This document shows positions 31,692 to 41,680 of a stretch of DNA of 64,000 nucleotides, in pieces. The stretch covers positions 151,543 through 215,542 of the forward strand of contig JAGVSM010004511.1 in NCBI GenBank assembly GCA_022494885.1, given 5' to 3'. The stretch is from Micrasema longulum (lineage: Eukaryota; Arthropoda; Insecta; Trichoptera; Brachycentridae). Both the position numbers and the translations under genes were made by a program. Numbering within the stretch: the stretch's first letter is position 1; the number at the start of each line of letters is the position of its first letter. Below the pieces are notes generated by a model that worked only from the letters and a program-made list of their open reading frames with translations, ran no database searches and was not told the origin of the DNA.

Positions 31692-32108
31692 CTGCCCCGT
31701 GGTGTAGTGGTTAGCTTAAGTAAGATACAATGCATGAGGTTCGGAGTTCTATTTTCGACTGGATTAAAAAAGTTCACTGCAGCTTTTTATACACCACGAT
31801 CGTAAACATTTATTTTACCTAATAGTAGCACATAGTGGTACATAAGGCACTTCATTGTTGCAAAATTTGATATTCATTACATGACTTGATCAGTCACACG
31901 CATTATTTGCCGATCCAAAGGCTTTTAAATATATCAGTGTAAAAAGATTTGTTTTAATAAATATTTTGAATCAACCGCATCGGCAATCAAACCCGAGACT
32001 TCTTGCATAGTAAGCGAACACACTGACATGAAGCGCAAGATACTTTTTTATCGAGGTACGCTGTGAGTGACAATGCAGTGCCCTATGCACCATTCAGTGT
32101 GTATGAGG
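31692..32108. mobile_element. SINE-B composite (sense head, antisense copy, sense tail)
   Basis: 31692-31800: sense tRNA-like head CCCCGTGGTGTAGTGGTTAG with a degenerate box B. 31818-32024: antisense copy (ACCTAATAGTAGCACATAG, then ATCGGCAATCAAACCCGAG and TTGCATAGTAAGCGAACAC). 32033-32108: sense tail ATGCAGTGCCCTATGCACC. Either nested insertions or a rearrangement. Confidence 0.6.
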
Positions 32109-32109
32109 A

Positions 32110-32565
32110 AGTTTATTGCAACATTCGTGGCGTAAAGCTTTAAGGTTTGTTTGATCTCAATAATACTTGAAAATGTTCAAAAAGGCTATAAAAAAATGTA
32201 CAGTGGAGCTGAGAAGAAGTAAAATGGATTGCGTCATTCGCCCAAATCAACTGCTCCATAAATGTATTGTGTTATGTTATGTTTTTGTTATTTTATTGTG
32301 CGTTTTATAGAATAAAAAATAAAGGTATACATAAATTAAATATAAAAACATAAATACGTACGGTTTAAAACTGTCTGACCATTTTGTTAATTATCTCAGT
32401 ATGTTGAGTCTTCTTTGTATATTCTCACATGCAAAAATATTTTTTTTTAAAAGCATATTGTTAGGTGTCCTCGACACGGGTAACCCCAGTGAAGTCACAT
32501 TTTTTTTATTATTAATCATTGTTTATAATGGATAAAAATATTATTAAATATGATTAGGAGATCAA
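32110..32565. other. AT-rich; LINE-L-type end near 32469
   Basis: Only GTCCTCGACACGGGTAACC (LINE-L-like 3' end) is recognisable. No gene. Confidence 0.35.
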
Positions 32566-32753
32566 TTAAAAAAAATATTTGCGTTTTTGTGATTTGCCCA
32601 TATATTTTTAAATTGGTGGCCATTTTCAAGAAGTTATATATGACTCATTATTAGAAAATAAAAGTCGAGTCTGGGTAGAGTAGGGTTTGAACCTAACACC
32701 TCTGATCCGTGAATCCACGACACTGGCCACGGGACTACAACCATATTCACCAC
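32566..32753 (-). mobile_element. SINE-C copy, antisense
   Basis: Antisense body GGTGGCCATTTTCAAGAAG and ATTAGAAAATAAAAGTCG, then the box-B complement GGGTTTGAACCTAACACC and GACACTGGCCACGGGACTAC. It abuts the family P palindrome. Confidence 0.8.
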
Positions 32754-32756
32754 TGT

Positions 32757-33115
32757 AATTAAACATATTACAACAGAGATGAAGAACATTTTAGAGAAGG
32801 TAATATAGAAGTCTAGACATCTACACTGCTTATGACCTGTCATTGGCTGGTTTAAGGGGCCACTTTACACACTGTAACATTCACCATTCTGCCCATATCT
32901 TACCAATATGGGCAGAATAGTGAATATTACAACTATTACACAGTGTGTAAAGTGGCCACTTATACCAGCAAAGGACAGGTCATAAGCCGTGTAGATGTCT
33001 AGACTTCTATATTACCTTCTCTAAAATGTTCTTTATCTGTGTTGTAATATGTTAATATTAACAGCTCCCGGGAGTGGATCCAGTCCTTGTCTACAAAAAT
33101 TTTAACAAACTAAAA
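32757..33115. repeat. Family P large palindrome
   Basis: Left half, sense: AACATATTACAACAGAGATG, GAAGGTAATATAGAAGTCTA, TGACCTGTCATTGGCTGG, CATTCACCATTCTGCCCATA. The turn is at about 32900-32905 (CATATCTTACCAATATGGGC). Right half, antisense, repeats the same blocks in reverse: GTGTGTAAAGTGGCCACTTA, GACAGGTCATAAGCC, CTTCTATATTACCTTCTC. A single-copy sense-type arm end follows (CTCCCGGGAGTGGATCCAG). Arms are about 145-150 bp with high identity. Confidence 0.85.
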
Positions 33116-33129
33116 ACACTGTAATTAAG

Positions 33130-33830
33130 CTTCTTGGCCTGTTGTGGGGCAAAAACAAATAAAATGCCAATAATGACGATCATAAGACCTTCTAATTGTT
33201 TTACACTCCAATGAGCTCTAAATAAATGTAAAAAAAATTGTTAAATAAACAACCAAAAAAACTCGTACAGATTGAGCAATAACTGTGCATGTAATTTTCG
33301 TAAGTAGTTCGCCAAAAGAGTATCAGTTACAACATGATCGCGTTTTCACACTCGGGTAATTCTTCCGCCTCATTTACTACAGACCTCCTTCAGTAAGGTA
33401 TCGAGTTGCAAACCGTAAGACCAGAATAAAAAACACTATCAAAATTTGCAGAAAAAAATAACGAAAATTACCTTCAACGTTCAGTCGGAGCATGGCGATA
33501 TTTTTAAGTCAGATTAACCGACATTTAAACTGTTTTTTATAAAAATGGCTGGATATATTACTTATAATCACTCGAAAAAGTTTAAAATAAGCCATGTAAT
33601 GTCGTGAATATAAAATTAATATTTTGATGACAGGTATGGAGTAACTATGTAAAAGTTATCTGTAGAGCCCTAACCCTTGAAATTTAAACATGTCTACTAA
33701 CAAGGGTAAGTGTCTCTCAATGTGGAAGTTCAGTTTCTTTTTTTTATTTGTTAATAGAATATTAAACTTAAACATTTAAGTTTGTAAGTGAAAATTCTTG
33801 ATGGAAGTTCATTGTAATTCATTATATAAA
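33130..33830. other. No gene recognised
   Basis: 33121-33155 looks like the far 3' end of SINE-A (TTCTTGGCCTGTTGTGGGG). The rest is AT-rich with no frame or in-window repeat partner. Confidence 0.35.
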
Positions 33831-33832
33831 TG

Positions 33833-33940
33833 CTTATGAGTGATGCTTTCATCCACAAATTTGGAATATCCAGTGACCGGTTTCATCGCTTTCACGGCAT
33901 CTTCGAGACTGGTATCTTTATTAAGGAGTTCAATGTATTT
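33833..33940 (-). repeat. Penelope-like terminal motif, single arm
   Basis: ATCCACAAATTTGGAATATC, CAGTGACCGGTTTCATCGC and CATCTTCGAGACTGGTATC match one arm of 52616-52775. The complement reads '...CGAAGATG...GAAAGCGATGAAACCGGTCA', a layout found in Penelope-like element termini. Confidence 0.55.
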
Positions 33941-34244
33941 ATACAAAACAGAGGTAAGAATAGATAATTCAAAGTTATATGAAAGTAAATTAAATAAAGT
34001 TATTTTTATCTTAAGGATCATTATCAACTAATGAGTTAACTAATGAGTTGATATAATGCTATTTTAATGAGTTTAAATATTTTTTTTTTAGTGCCCCATC
34101 CTTCGTAAGTGTGATTTTGTCAATTATGATTTCTGAAAAACAAGGGGTAAAAAGTCATTAGTAAAAATATATTACAATGGGTTTTTTTATTTTATTTATA
34201 TAATAAATATTAAACTAAGCCAAACTTTATTTTTTTTATTTTAA

Positions 34245-34545
34245 TATATTATATTATATTATCAGCGCTATGATTTTTTTAAAGTTTTGTATTTTTAATA
34301 ACTCCGCGTGTGACGTCAGACGTTGTTCTATGACAGTTCTTCCGATTGGTTCGTTTACGGTGGCCAAACCGGATATCCTTCAAAGCTCTCATATCATTGG
34401 ATGGTTCATATGAACCAGAAACGTCATTCAAAGTAGTGCGTTTTGATTTAAATAAATAATTTATTTTTTCGTACATTATTAAGAAATTTTACCGTACAAT
34501 TTAATGCTCTAATTTTTACCGCGTGCAAGAAAACATTTTTTGTAT
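34245..34545 (+). repeat. Repeat family V, best copy
   Basis: Contains ATCAGCGCTATGATTTTTTT, TGACGTCA (34311-34318), CATTGGATGGTTCATATGA, CGTCATTCAAAGTAGTGC and ACCGCGTGCAAGAAAACATT. Inverted matches at 40755-40930 and (left part only) 39665-39720, with a weaker sense match at 12605-12785. No ORF. Class unknown. Confidence 0.65.
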
Positions 34546-34989
34546 CCAATTTCCCGTAGGGCTGAAGTGCCTAATTTGTGAAAAAATTGGCAATTATTTG
34601 TAAAATGGAATGTGGCGCGAAAAATCTTTTTATACAGTGTAAATAATGTGGAAAAATATTTTAAAAGTAGTATGTTTGCAAGGTTTTATTATAATTTTCC
34701 TTGATAGTTTTATTTTTTTAATTATCTGTATAAAATATACGTTTATTTTTTATATATACGTTTAGTTAGTGACAATACGTAATGGCGATTGAATTTTTTT
34801 TTTTAATTCTCTGATATAACGAGTAATGCTTACACCGAGAAAATTCAATCAGTTCTGTCTTCCTCTTAATTAAAAAGTTCGACTGTATGTGTTAAATGAT
34901 AAATAAATAAATAGTTCAGATATAAAAAGAGGAAATTATTATAAATAAAAAAAACAATGCCACATCTTTTAAATAATAATCAAACTCTA

Positions 34990-35110
34990 TATTTTGTCGA
35001 TTTTCGATTTCCGTCCATCTTTAGGGTTGCTGTGATGATGGACGAAATGTGATCCGAAACGCCGCACCGGCAAGACACACTGCACTCAGCAACCAATAAA
35101 AAATTTAATC
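34990..35110. repeat. Penelope-like motif region
   Basis: TCCGTCCATCTTTAGGGTTG, GATGGACGAAATGTGATCCG and AAACGCCGCACCGG form a short inverted pair (GTCCATC/GATGGAC) with a 'GAAACG(C)CG' end. Consistent with a decayed Penelope-like terminus. Weak. Confidence 0.35.
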
Positions 35111-35420
35111 TACATGTTTTTTTAGAGCCAGACCGCGAAACTTTAGAGGAACATTCCTCATGGTAAGCTTTTAAAAAAATCCTAACAAAATTTTTCCTAA
35201 AAATCCATTAAAAAAAATAATTTAAAAAATGTAATCTCAAAATATAAGTAATCCTTAATTTCTCGGACAAGCAGTCCCGCTACAAACCCCTAACCCTCTC
35301 CTACCCAGCCGCTTCCCTTGCCCTTTTTTAAAGCTTACCATGAGGAATATTCCTCTGAAGTTTCGCGGTCAGGCCCTGAAAAACCGTGTATAGACGTCAA
35401 TTAACTCAAACAATATCGCT
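35111..35420. other. Inverted pair of TTCCTCATGGTAAGCTTT-type sequences
   Basis: GAGGAACATTCCTCATGGTAA (35149-35167 region) and its inverted counterpart AAGCTTACCATGAGGAATAT (35330-35350), each near GCGAAACTTTAGAGG/CCTCTGAAGTTTCGCGG, define a palindromic unit of about 250 bp (about 35125-35385). Probably a small foldback element. Confidence 0.55.
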
Positions 35421-35423
35421 TAA

Positions 35424-35625
35424 ACATCATCATAATCCTCCTTTTGGCATCCAGTGGACACTGTATTATTAGCAAATCCAACTGTTCAATACTTCATAAT
35501 GAAATATTGCAGTAGAAAAACGTCGGAAATCGATATTTCACATCCATCCTACCAGGGATCGAACCCAGGACATCGAAAATGGTAGACGAACGCGTCAAAC
35601 ATTACACGGTGAGATAGACTTATCT
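35424..35625 (-). mobile_element. SINE-B-like copy, antisense
   Basis: CATCATCATAATCCTCC at one end, and the tRNA-head complement CAGGGATCGAACCCAGGAC plus ATGGTAGACGAACGCGTC at the other. The middle is diverged. Confidence 0.6.
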
Positions 35626-35629
35626 TTAT

Positions 35630-36130
35630 TCGATTTCCTTATTCAGAATTTTACCTTAGAACAGAAGTCGAAAACACTCGTTCAGGGTTCTAGTTATGCA
35701 GCCTTATATTCTCCATCCGCCTGGACACAGAGAGAGATATTTCTTAACCGGGTCCAAAAAACTTGTAATCAGTTCACTGCCCAATATGCCCATTCCTAAT
35801 CGCTAAATCCACTGCGGTTTCCTTAGATCGCATCTACAGATCCCGTCTCGAATTCCAGTCGGACAAGATATTATATCGATCTGGCGATTGTATCGATTCG
35901 AGTGTAGCCACATCTCTATTCCTTTGAGCGACGCCGATGCCGCTTGGTATCAATTTCGATGTTGCTACATGTAATTAAACTGTTACCCTCGATCGCTATC
36001 GATATAAATATATTTAGATGCGGTCGACACTTACCTACTAGATTACTAGAAGATCATTTTGAAATATGCCACGTTAGGGCTGATTTCACATCGATCTAAC
36101 AAATCTTATTATCAAAAATACATATACACC
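35630..36130. other. Unassigned; possible very decayed LINE
   Basis: One plus-strand frame gives YSPSAWTQREIFLNRVQKTC, loosely like the 'WSP......LE.VQ' block of LINE C-termini, but the rest does not follow. No firm call. Confidence 0.25.
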
Positions 36131-36139
36131 TCACACATA

Positions 36140-36436
36140 CTGTTGAAAAGAGAGTGAATGCGGGCAACAAAATAAACGGTGTACAAAGCACAGTAATTGC
36201 TAATAAAAATATGTCAATCGAAGCTAAACTGGCAGTGCACAACGGAGTTTCAGCCCCAACACTTATGTATGGCAGTGAAACATGGAACTGGCAGAGGAAG
36301 GATGAAAGCCGAGTGAACGCGGTTGAAATGCGATCTCTTAGACGAATGTGTAGGAAATCAGGCGAGAGTGTAAATCTGAGTCAGGTTTAATTGATAAGAT
36401 CAAAAAAAGGTCTCTGAGATGTTTTGGTAATGTAGA
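36140..36436 (+). mobile_element. LINE-T copy 4, left part
   Basis: Encodes AKLAVHNGVSAPTLMYGSE, TWNWQRKDESRVNAVEMRSL and RRMCRKS. A deletion and frameshift follow before IKKRSLRCFGNV. Colinear with 29300-29630. Interrupted at 36437 by SINE-A. Confidence 0.85.
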
Positions 36437-36629
36437 TTTTTACATTTTTTTACATTTTTTTTTGCACTACAACAGGCCAGGAGGCCTAATTACAGCGGTG
36501 AATTACATCACAGAGCACCCAGGCTTGAGAAAAATCACATTTTTATTGTTTGTGTTCCCACCGGGAATCGAACCCGGAACCTTCCGTGCGTGAGGCAAGC
36601 GTCTCGACCACTACACCACGGAGGCCGCC
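36437..36629 (-). mobile_element. SINE-A copy with 5-bp target duplication
   Basis: Antisense: T-rich run, CAGGCCAGGAGGCCTAATTA, CAGAGCACCCAGGCTTGAG, then CACCGGGAATCGAACCCGG (perfect box-B arm complement), GTGCGTGAGGCAAGCGTCTC and CCACTACACCACGGAGGCC. GTAGA flanks it at 36432-36436 and 36630-36634. Removing it restores the LINE-T reading order (…AATGTAGAACGAATGG). The tRNA-like head is well preserved, so this is a young copy. Confidence 0.9.
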
Positions 36630-36705
36630 GTAGAACGAATGGACGACGAAAGAATGGTAAAACAAGTTTATTTGATGAAAATGAACAGTAACGTATGTAT
36701 TATGT
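36630..36705 (+). mobile_element. LINE-T copy 4, right part
   Basis: GTAGAACGAATGGACGACGA, AGAATGGTAAAACAAGTTTA, ATGAAAATGAACAG. Continues the frame broken at 36436, then loses similarity at about 36700. Confidence 0.8.
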
Positions 36706-36709
36706 ATAC

Positions 36710-37675
36710 TTACGCAAACTGACAAATTAAGTTGTACCGAGAGCCCTTGCTAATAATTTATTTAAATATTAAAACATTAATTTTTAAAAAAGAAAAAAAA
36801 ATCTTGTTTTTACACCTTTTTTAAAAATGAATCAAGCAATCTAAAATAAAACAAAAACTTAAACCATCTCAATTGGTATAGAAGTTTACGGGCATTTCAA
36901 GTATTGTTATTGGAAATTTTATATTAATGAATTATTATGAAAACAATCATCATTATAGGGGAGATATCAGGTTACTTTTCGTAGATTTATTATTTTATAC
37001 TAATATGAAGGAGCTGGTTAACATATTGGCCTCTATATTGGTTTAAAATATGTCAGTTCATCATAGTAATATTATTTGATATCTTTATTCTTCAAAACGA
37101 AGGGCTCGGGAAAATAACACAAAATAACCCAATAAGTATTTTTTAAATAATCTGTAACTTATTGTATTTAATGAAATCAACACTCATGATAATATAAAAG
37201 TTCAATTTTTAAATAAAATATTTTTAAAAGTCTGTTAAATTTCTCGAAAGTAATTAATTGAAATTTCAAACATAAATATAACAAAATAACAGTTGTATAC
37301 ATAACCAAAACCTATATGTGAATCAAATCATAAAACCAACATTTAATGAGACTAAAATAATAAAATGATTAATGAATTCATTAATTCCATTTTTTCTTAA
37401 TTTTTTTTGCTACACATTTTATTACAAAGTACCTTTTTTTATTACATTATAAATAAAGATTTTCAAAAAAAAAAAAACTTTATACATAATTCAGGCAGAA
37501 AAAACGGAAATGCGTTTGTATGACGAAAGGTCAGACCACGTTTCCTCTTAAACACTTCATACAGCGTGTACGGTAAACCCTGATACATCCAAAACCACGA
37601 TGCTCGATATGAGCGAGATGACATTGTTATTTTGTTTTATTTTATTTAGAACCGTTTCTAAATTACAAAAAAATA
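36710..37675. other. No gene recognised
   Basis: Very AT-rich, stop-dense in all frames, no repeat partner found within the window. Confidence 0.4.
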
Positions 37676-37678
37676 AAC

Positions 37679-37764
37679 AAATGGTTGTTTACTTCTGCAG
37701 AGTACAGAGCTAGCTACCCCCTCCATACCCCTGTTTTCTCCCCAGCAGAAGTAAGCAACCATTT
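37679..37764. ncRNA. Pre-miRNA-like hairpin (20-bp stem, 46-nt loop)
   Basis: AAATGGTTGTTTACTTCTGC at 37679-37698 pairs with GCAGAAGTAAGCAACCATTT at 37745-37764, with one mismatch. The loop is C-rich. No second copy was seen in the window. It may be a small foldback element; small-RNA origin is only a possibility. Confidence 0.3.
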
Positions 37765-37796
37765 GGTTTTAATGTTTTTTTATAGTTTTGAAACGC

Positions 37797-38054
37797 TCAT
37801 CATCATCCTCTTTACGCACCTAATGGTGCATACGGAACTGAATTGGTACACCAATCGCAGTGTACTCTGATCATTTTCGTCACATGAAGGTAAGATGATC
37901 AGTTGTACGCTTTGAGTACCAGTCCAGGGACTATGAAATATTCTAGTGTAAAAACACATTTTAAAATAAATATTTCGTGTCAACCATGTCGGCAATCGAA
38001 CCCAAGCCCTTTGAATCGTAAGCACTTGCGCTGACCATTACACCACGAGGCCGA
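37797..38054 (-). mobile_element. SINE-B copy, antisense, near full length
   Basis: CATCATCATCCTCTTTACGC, ACCTAATGGTGCATACGG, TGGTACACCAATCGCAGTG, CAGTCCAGGGACTATGAAAT, ATGTCGGCAATCGAACCC and CATTACACCACGAGGCC, in the antisense order of 30865-31117. Confidence 0.85.
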
Positions 38055-38387
38055 TCTAAATATATAAGGATTAATAAAAAAAATATGTGCATATTTATTT
38101 TTTTATCTTTTTTCATACGAACCTAAGAAAAATTAATATATAATACGGCATTTGTAGAAATGTTCTTACGATATCATACTTCGGAAAAGACGTTAAATTT
38201 AACTTCATATGATTGACATACAACATTTTACGTCGGGATTAATAATTATTTGATACTCACAAACGATGCATATAATCACAAGAAGCACTACGATGCATAT
38301 ACGATGTTATTCTGTATATTATAAAAATATAAAATATTAGTTTTAAAATCAAACAAATATTTTATTTTATTTTATTTGGGAAATCAA

Positions 38388-38530
38388 CAGTTCTACATAC
38401 ATATTTATAATAAACAAACAGATATAGTGTATAAACTCAGAACTAATAACAGATTTCCACATAGTATACAAAGTTAGTAAAGAAAATATATTACATATCA
38501 AATAAATACATACAATTTATACATATAAAA
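38388..38530 (-). mobile_element. LINE-U 3' end, antisense
   Basis: GGGAAATCAACAGTTCTACA, AACTCAGAACTAATAACAG and TTTCCACATAGTATACAAAG mirror 39775-39922. The two face away from each other across about 1.25 kb. Downstream (38600-38680) a GGGCGGGATTAGGACAAG stretch is probably its UTR. Confidence 0.65.
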
Positions 38531-38898
38531 ATATTATTTTCATGTACTCAATAATCATGAATGAATGAATTTTTTATATTTATTTTAAGAACATTAAGTT
38601 ACTGTAAATTGGGCGGGATTAGGACAAGAATGCTCGAAGAGAGGATAATGAGGGGAAGGGAGATGTACATATTTATTATTATAATGTCTACTAAGTTACA
38701 TAATGCATTTTTAGTGTAAATTTTAAATCTGACAGAGTGATGTTTGTGTAATCTATATTTAATATAATCTATAGTACATTAACTGGTTTGTTTTATCAAA
38801 CAATTGACTGTCTTTCATGTAAATATGGGCTTTTATTTTTATACGATGAATCTGTTGTTGGAGTTTCAATAGAGAAATATCACTTGTTAAAAACAGCC

Positions 38899-38960
38899 CT
38901 AAAAATAAAATATTTGGGTAAATTATAAGAACGCAAATATTTATTTTCTTGAATTTTTTT
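38899..38960 (+). mobile_element. SINE-C 3' fragment
   Basis: TATTTGGGTAAATTATAAGA and ACGCAAATATTTATTTTC match the SINE-C body end. The head is absent. Confidence 0.55.
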
Positions 38961-39224
38961 CTTTAAATAACTTTTTTTTATGCCAATATGTCTTCATGCT
39001 CATACCGAACATCTTGGTTTCGGGTGTGACAGGTTATAACAAACGCGCTGTATATGTGCCATTATTTTTATATTCGGGACACATAATTATTTACAAATGA
39101 ATATTTCACATATCTTGAAATTTCTGTCCATGCTTTTATAAAGTTAATAACTACATTTTACTCATCCCTCTTTGATATTGAGCCCCATCATATTTCCACA
39201 CATCATAAAAATTTCATCGGTAAA

Positions 39225-39390
39225 ACATGGCTGTACAAAATATCATATTTAAAATTAACATCCCCATTTTGCGAACAATGCGCAGCCACCACTAACCAAT
39301 GCGTATTTTTTCCTCCACTGGGATTCGATCCAGTAACCCGACACCCGATAGATAATACCCAACCATTTATCCAATTTACGTGCATTTTGT
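39225..39390 (-). mobile_element. tRNA-like SINE, another family, antisense
   Basis: CTGGGATTCGATCCAGTAACC is the complement of a tRNA T-arm/box B (GGTTACTGGATCGAATCCCAG). It is followed by ACACCCGATAGATAATACCC and CCATTTATCCAATTTACGTG. The body differs from SINE-A, -B and -C, and it is single in this window. Confidence 0.45.
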
Positions 39391-39664
39391 AAACGCCAAG
39401 GGTAATTTTGAAAGAATTATTAATGGAGGAACATTGTATTAAAAATACTGCATAATTGTATTATCATGATTCATTCCCCTGATTTTAACGAGGGTCAATT
39501 TGTGTATCAAATATCGTTTTTTTCAACTGTTAATCGCAAAGATGTTTTTATTATATTTTATGATTTTAAACGATAATCAGATTTGACATAATAAATAATA
39601 ACGGGTTAGTCATGCTAAAAGTAGATTTTTCATTACTTTTAATTTATTGAGGAACATTAGCGGA

Positions 39665-39720
39665 ATAATTTCAGAAATACAAAACTTTTAAAAATCATGG
39701 CGCTGATAATACGGTATATA
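39665..39720 (-). repeat. Repeat family V, left part, antisense
   Basis: AAATACAAAACTTTTAAAAA and TCATGGCGCTGATAATAC match 34245-34300 in antisense. Confidence 0.5.
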
Positions 39721-39774
39721 TATTGATTAATTATTACATGAAAATAACATTTTTATATGTATAAATTGTAGGTA

Positions 39775-39922
39775 TGTATTTATTTAATTTGTAATATATT
39801 TTCTTTACTAACTTTGTATACTATGTGGAAATCTGTTAATAGTTCTGAGTTTATACACTTTATCTGTTTGTTTACTCAAAATATGTATGTAGAACTGCTG
39901 ATTTCCCAAAATAAAAATTAAA
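39775..39922 (+). mobile_element. LINE-U 3' end
   Basis: TTCTTTACTAACTTTGTATA, CTATGTGGAAATCTGTTAAT, AGTTCTGAGTTTATACAC and GAACTGCTGATTTCCCAAAA precede an A-rich tail. Mirror of 38388-38530. Confidence 0.65.
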
Positions 39923-40386
39923 AAATTAAAAAAATATTTAAAAAAAGATTAAGTTTAATATCAAAAATTTCTTAAACGATTTTTTTTTTTTTAAACTCTT
40001 GAACTTCTTCATTGTGAACTGGAACCTTTTTACATTTTACATTTTCCGTACGTTCTACACAGCACCGAGTGAAATATATATTTTTTTAAATCGTATTATG
40101 GCTTTTATCATTTTTGGTAATACTAGCCAGAAACAAATAGTGTTTACAAATGTTAAATAAGAGCAAAACAATATTTTTATAATTAAATACGATAGAAAAC
40201 TACTTTAATTTTAAATTTAGCTCTTACTTAACGCGGAGTAAAGTTTCAGTGTCACTTATTGGTTGAATTCTATCATGTGACGTCACAAATGACAAGTCGG
40301 TAGAGTATACTGAGGTAGATAGAGCATAGAGATAACAGAGAAGCTACCTATGAAGATAGCGTTTGTAATTTTCCCCCTGGTATAAT

Positions 40387-40486
40387 GTTACGCCTAGGCA
40401 TGGTATTCTAATCCTTATTCTAACATCATGATAAGGATGGTATTCTCGTGCGAATTCTACCATTATATAGAATACCTAGGCGTAAC
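40387..40486. repeat. 100-bp foldback: GTTACGCCTAGG ... CCTAGGCGTAAC
   Basis: GTTACGCCTAGGCATGGTATT at the left pairs with AATACCTAGGCGTAAC at the right. Internal TAATCCTTATT/AATAAGGAT-like pairing extends it. Tiny MITE or hairpin, single copy in the window. Confidence 0.65.
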
Positions 40487-40754
40487 TTTATATTAAGTTT
40501 ACTAGTAAGGCTCTGATAGTTTTAGACAATTTTTAACTTCAATCCGCATTTCAATTTTCATACAAATTCGTATCATACACGTACCAAGAACAATACAGAA
40601 ATATAGTAGGGTTACTGTCCCTATCTCGAATAGATTTCCTCATTTATATCATATTCCGTAATACAAACAGATTTTTATACCAGAGTAGAATGGGGAATTT
40701 TGTAACAGATTTTAGTGAAGTAATTAGGAACTTCAGGGCTTCGGGAAATTAGAT

Positions 40755-40930
40755 ACAATAAATGTTTTCTTGCGCGCGGCAAAAATAGGAGCATTAAATT
40801 GCACGGCTAACTTTCCTCAAAATATACGACAAAAAAAACGTTTCGATAAAAATGAACTACTTTGAATGACGTCACTGGTTTATATAAATCAACCAATGAT
40901 GAGAGAGTTATGGAAGATTTCCGGTTTTCT
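40755..40930 (-). repeat. Repeat family V, antisense copy
   Basis: TGTTTTCTTGCGCGCGGC, GAGCATTAAATTGCACGG, ACTACTTTGAATGACGTCAC and CCAATGATGAGAGAG match 34370-34545 inverted. TGACGTCA at 40867-40874 replaces the CGTCATT of the sense copy. Confidence 0.65.
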
Positions 40931-41309
40931 TGCTGATGTTATCGGGTGCAGTAAGGTCAATGGTATTTTGTGCTTAAAAGAGCCAGACCGCTTTCATACA
41001 AAAAACTGTATTAATTAGCTTCTGAAAATGGTGTCGATTACAAAAACGGCATTTTTCAATTGGCAGAAAACACCCACAGCACTAGAAAATCTAACGGCTC
41101 TTTAAAAATCATTAAGACTGTTAAAATACATAATTAGATTCTTGTTTGTCATATAAAAAAAATATGTTTTCATTGTTCATTTGTTAAAGTCAAAAACATT
41201 CCAACTGTTGTGTAGATTTGATTATTCACTCTTTTCACAAAAGTGCTATTATCTCAGTTTCACTTTTCTATGGCTGGCTGCTCTCTGCATAACTACGTGC
41301 AATTGATAA
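40931..41309 (+). repeat. Repeat family W, uninterrupted copy
   Basis: CTGATGTTATCGGGTGCAG, AGCCAGACCGCTTTCATAC, GAAAATGGTGTCGATTAC, GTCAAAAACATTCCAACTG, GCTATTATCTCAGTTTCAC and TCTATGGCTGGCTGCTCTC. It gives the intact site into which family P inserted at 6.2 kb. Abuts family V without a gap. Confidence 0.75.
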
Positions 41310-41633
41310 TAATAATAAAAATAATAAATAGCAAAGTTCTTCCTATTTTCTTTGACTGAGTCCGTGCCTGTCCGAAGTCCGTATTACACGCTCTGTAGGA
41401 CAAATGAAAAATGAATCTCATTTTACTATAGCCGCGGGCAGTTCTGTTCCTAGTCTACTTCATATAGACCTAATCCAACACTGATTTCATAAAGTGGGGA
41501 AACAATGAAGACTTGCTTTGTCTGAGGTTCCATTATGACGAGAAAAAGAACTGGAAAATACATTATTTCAGACTTAAAAAACATTAATGTATTGATTTGA
41601 CATTAAAGAATGAGAAAGCTCAGTGATTTTATG

Positions 41634-41680
41634 ACTGAAATTGTACAATAAACTACCAGATAAAACTAAACAAAAGACTT
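41634..41680 (+). mobile_element. LINE-K copy 3, left part
   Basis: ACTGAAATTGTACAATAAAC, TACCAGATAAAACTAAACAA and AAGACTTAGAG match 47355-47400. Interrupted by the family P segment. Confidence 0.7.

Noticed and set aside
32757..33115. Classical inverted-repeat MITE
   Set aside because: The turning point is different in the other palindromic copies of the same family and non-palindromic sense copies exist, so a fixed TIR structure does not describe it.
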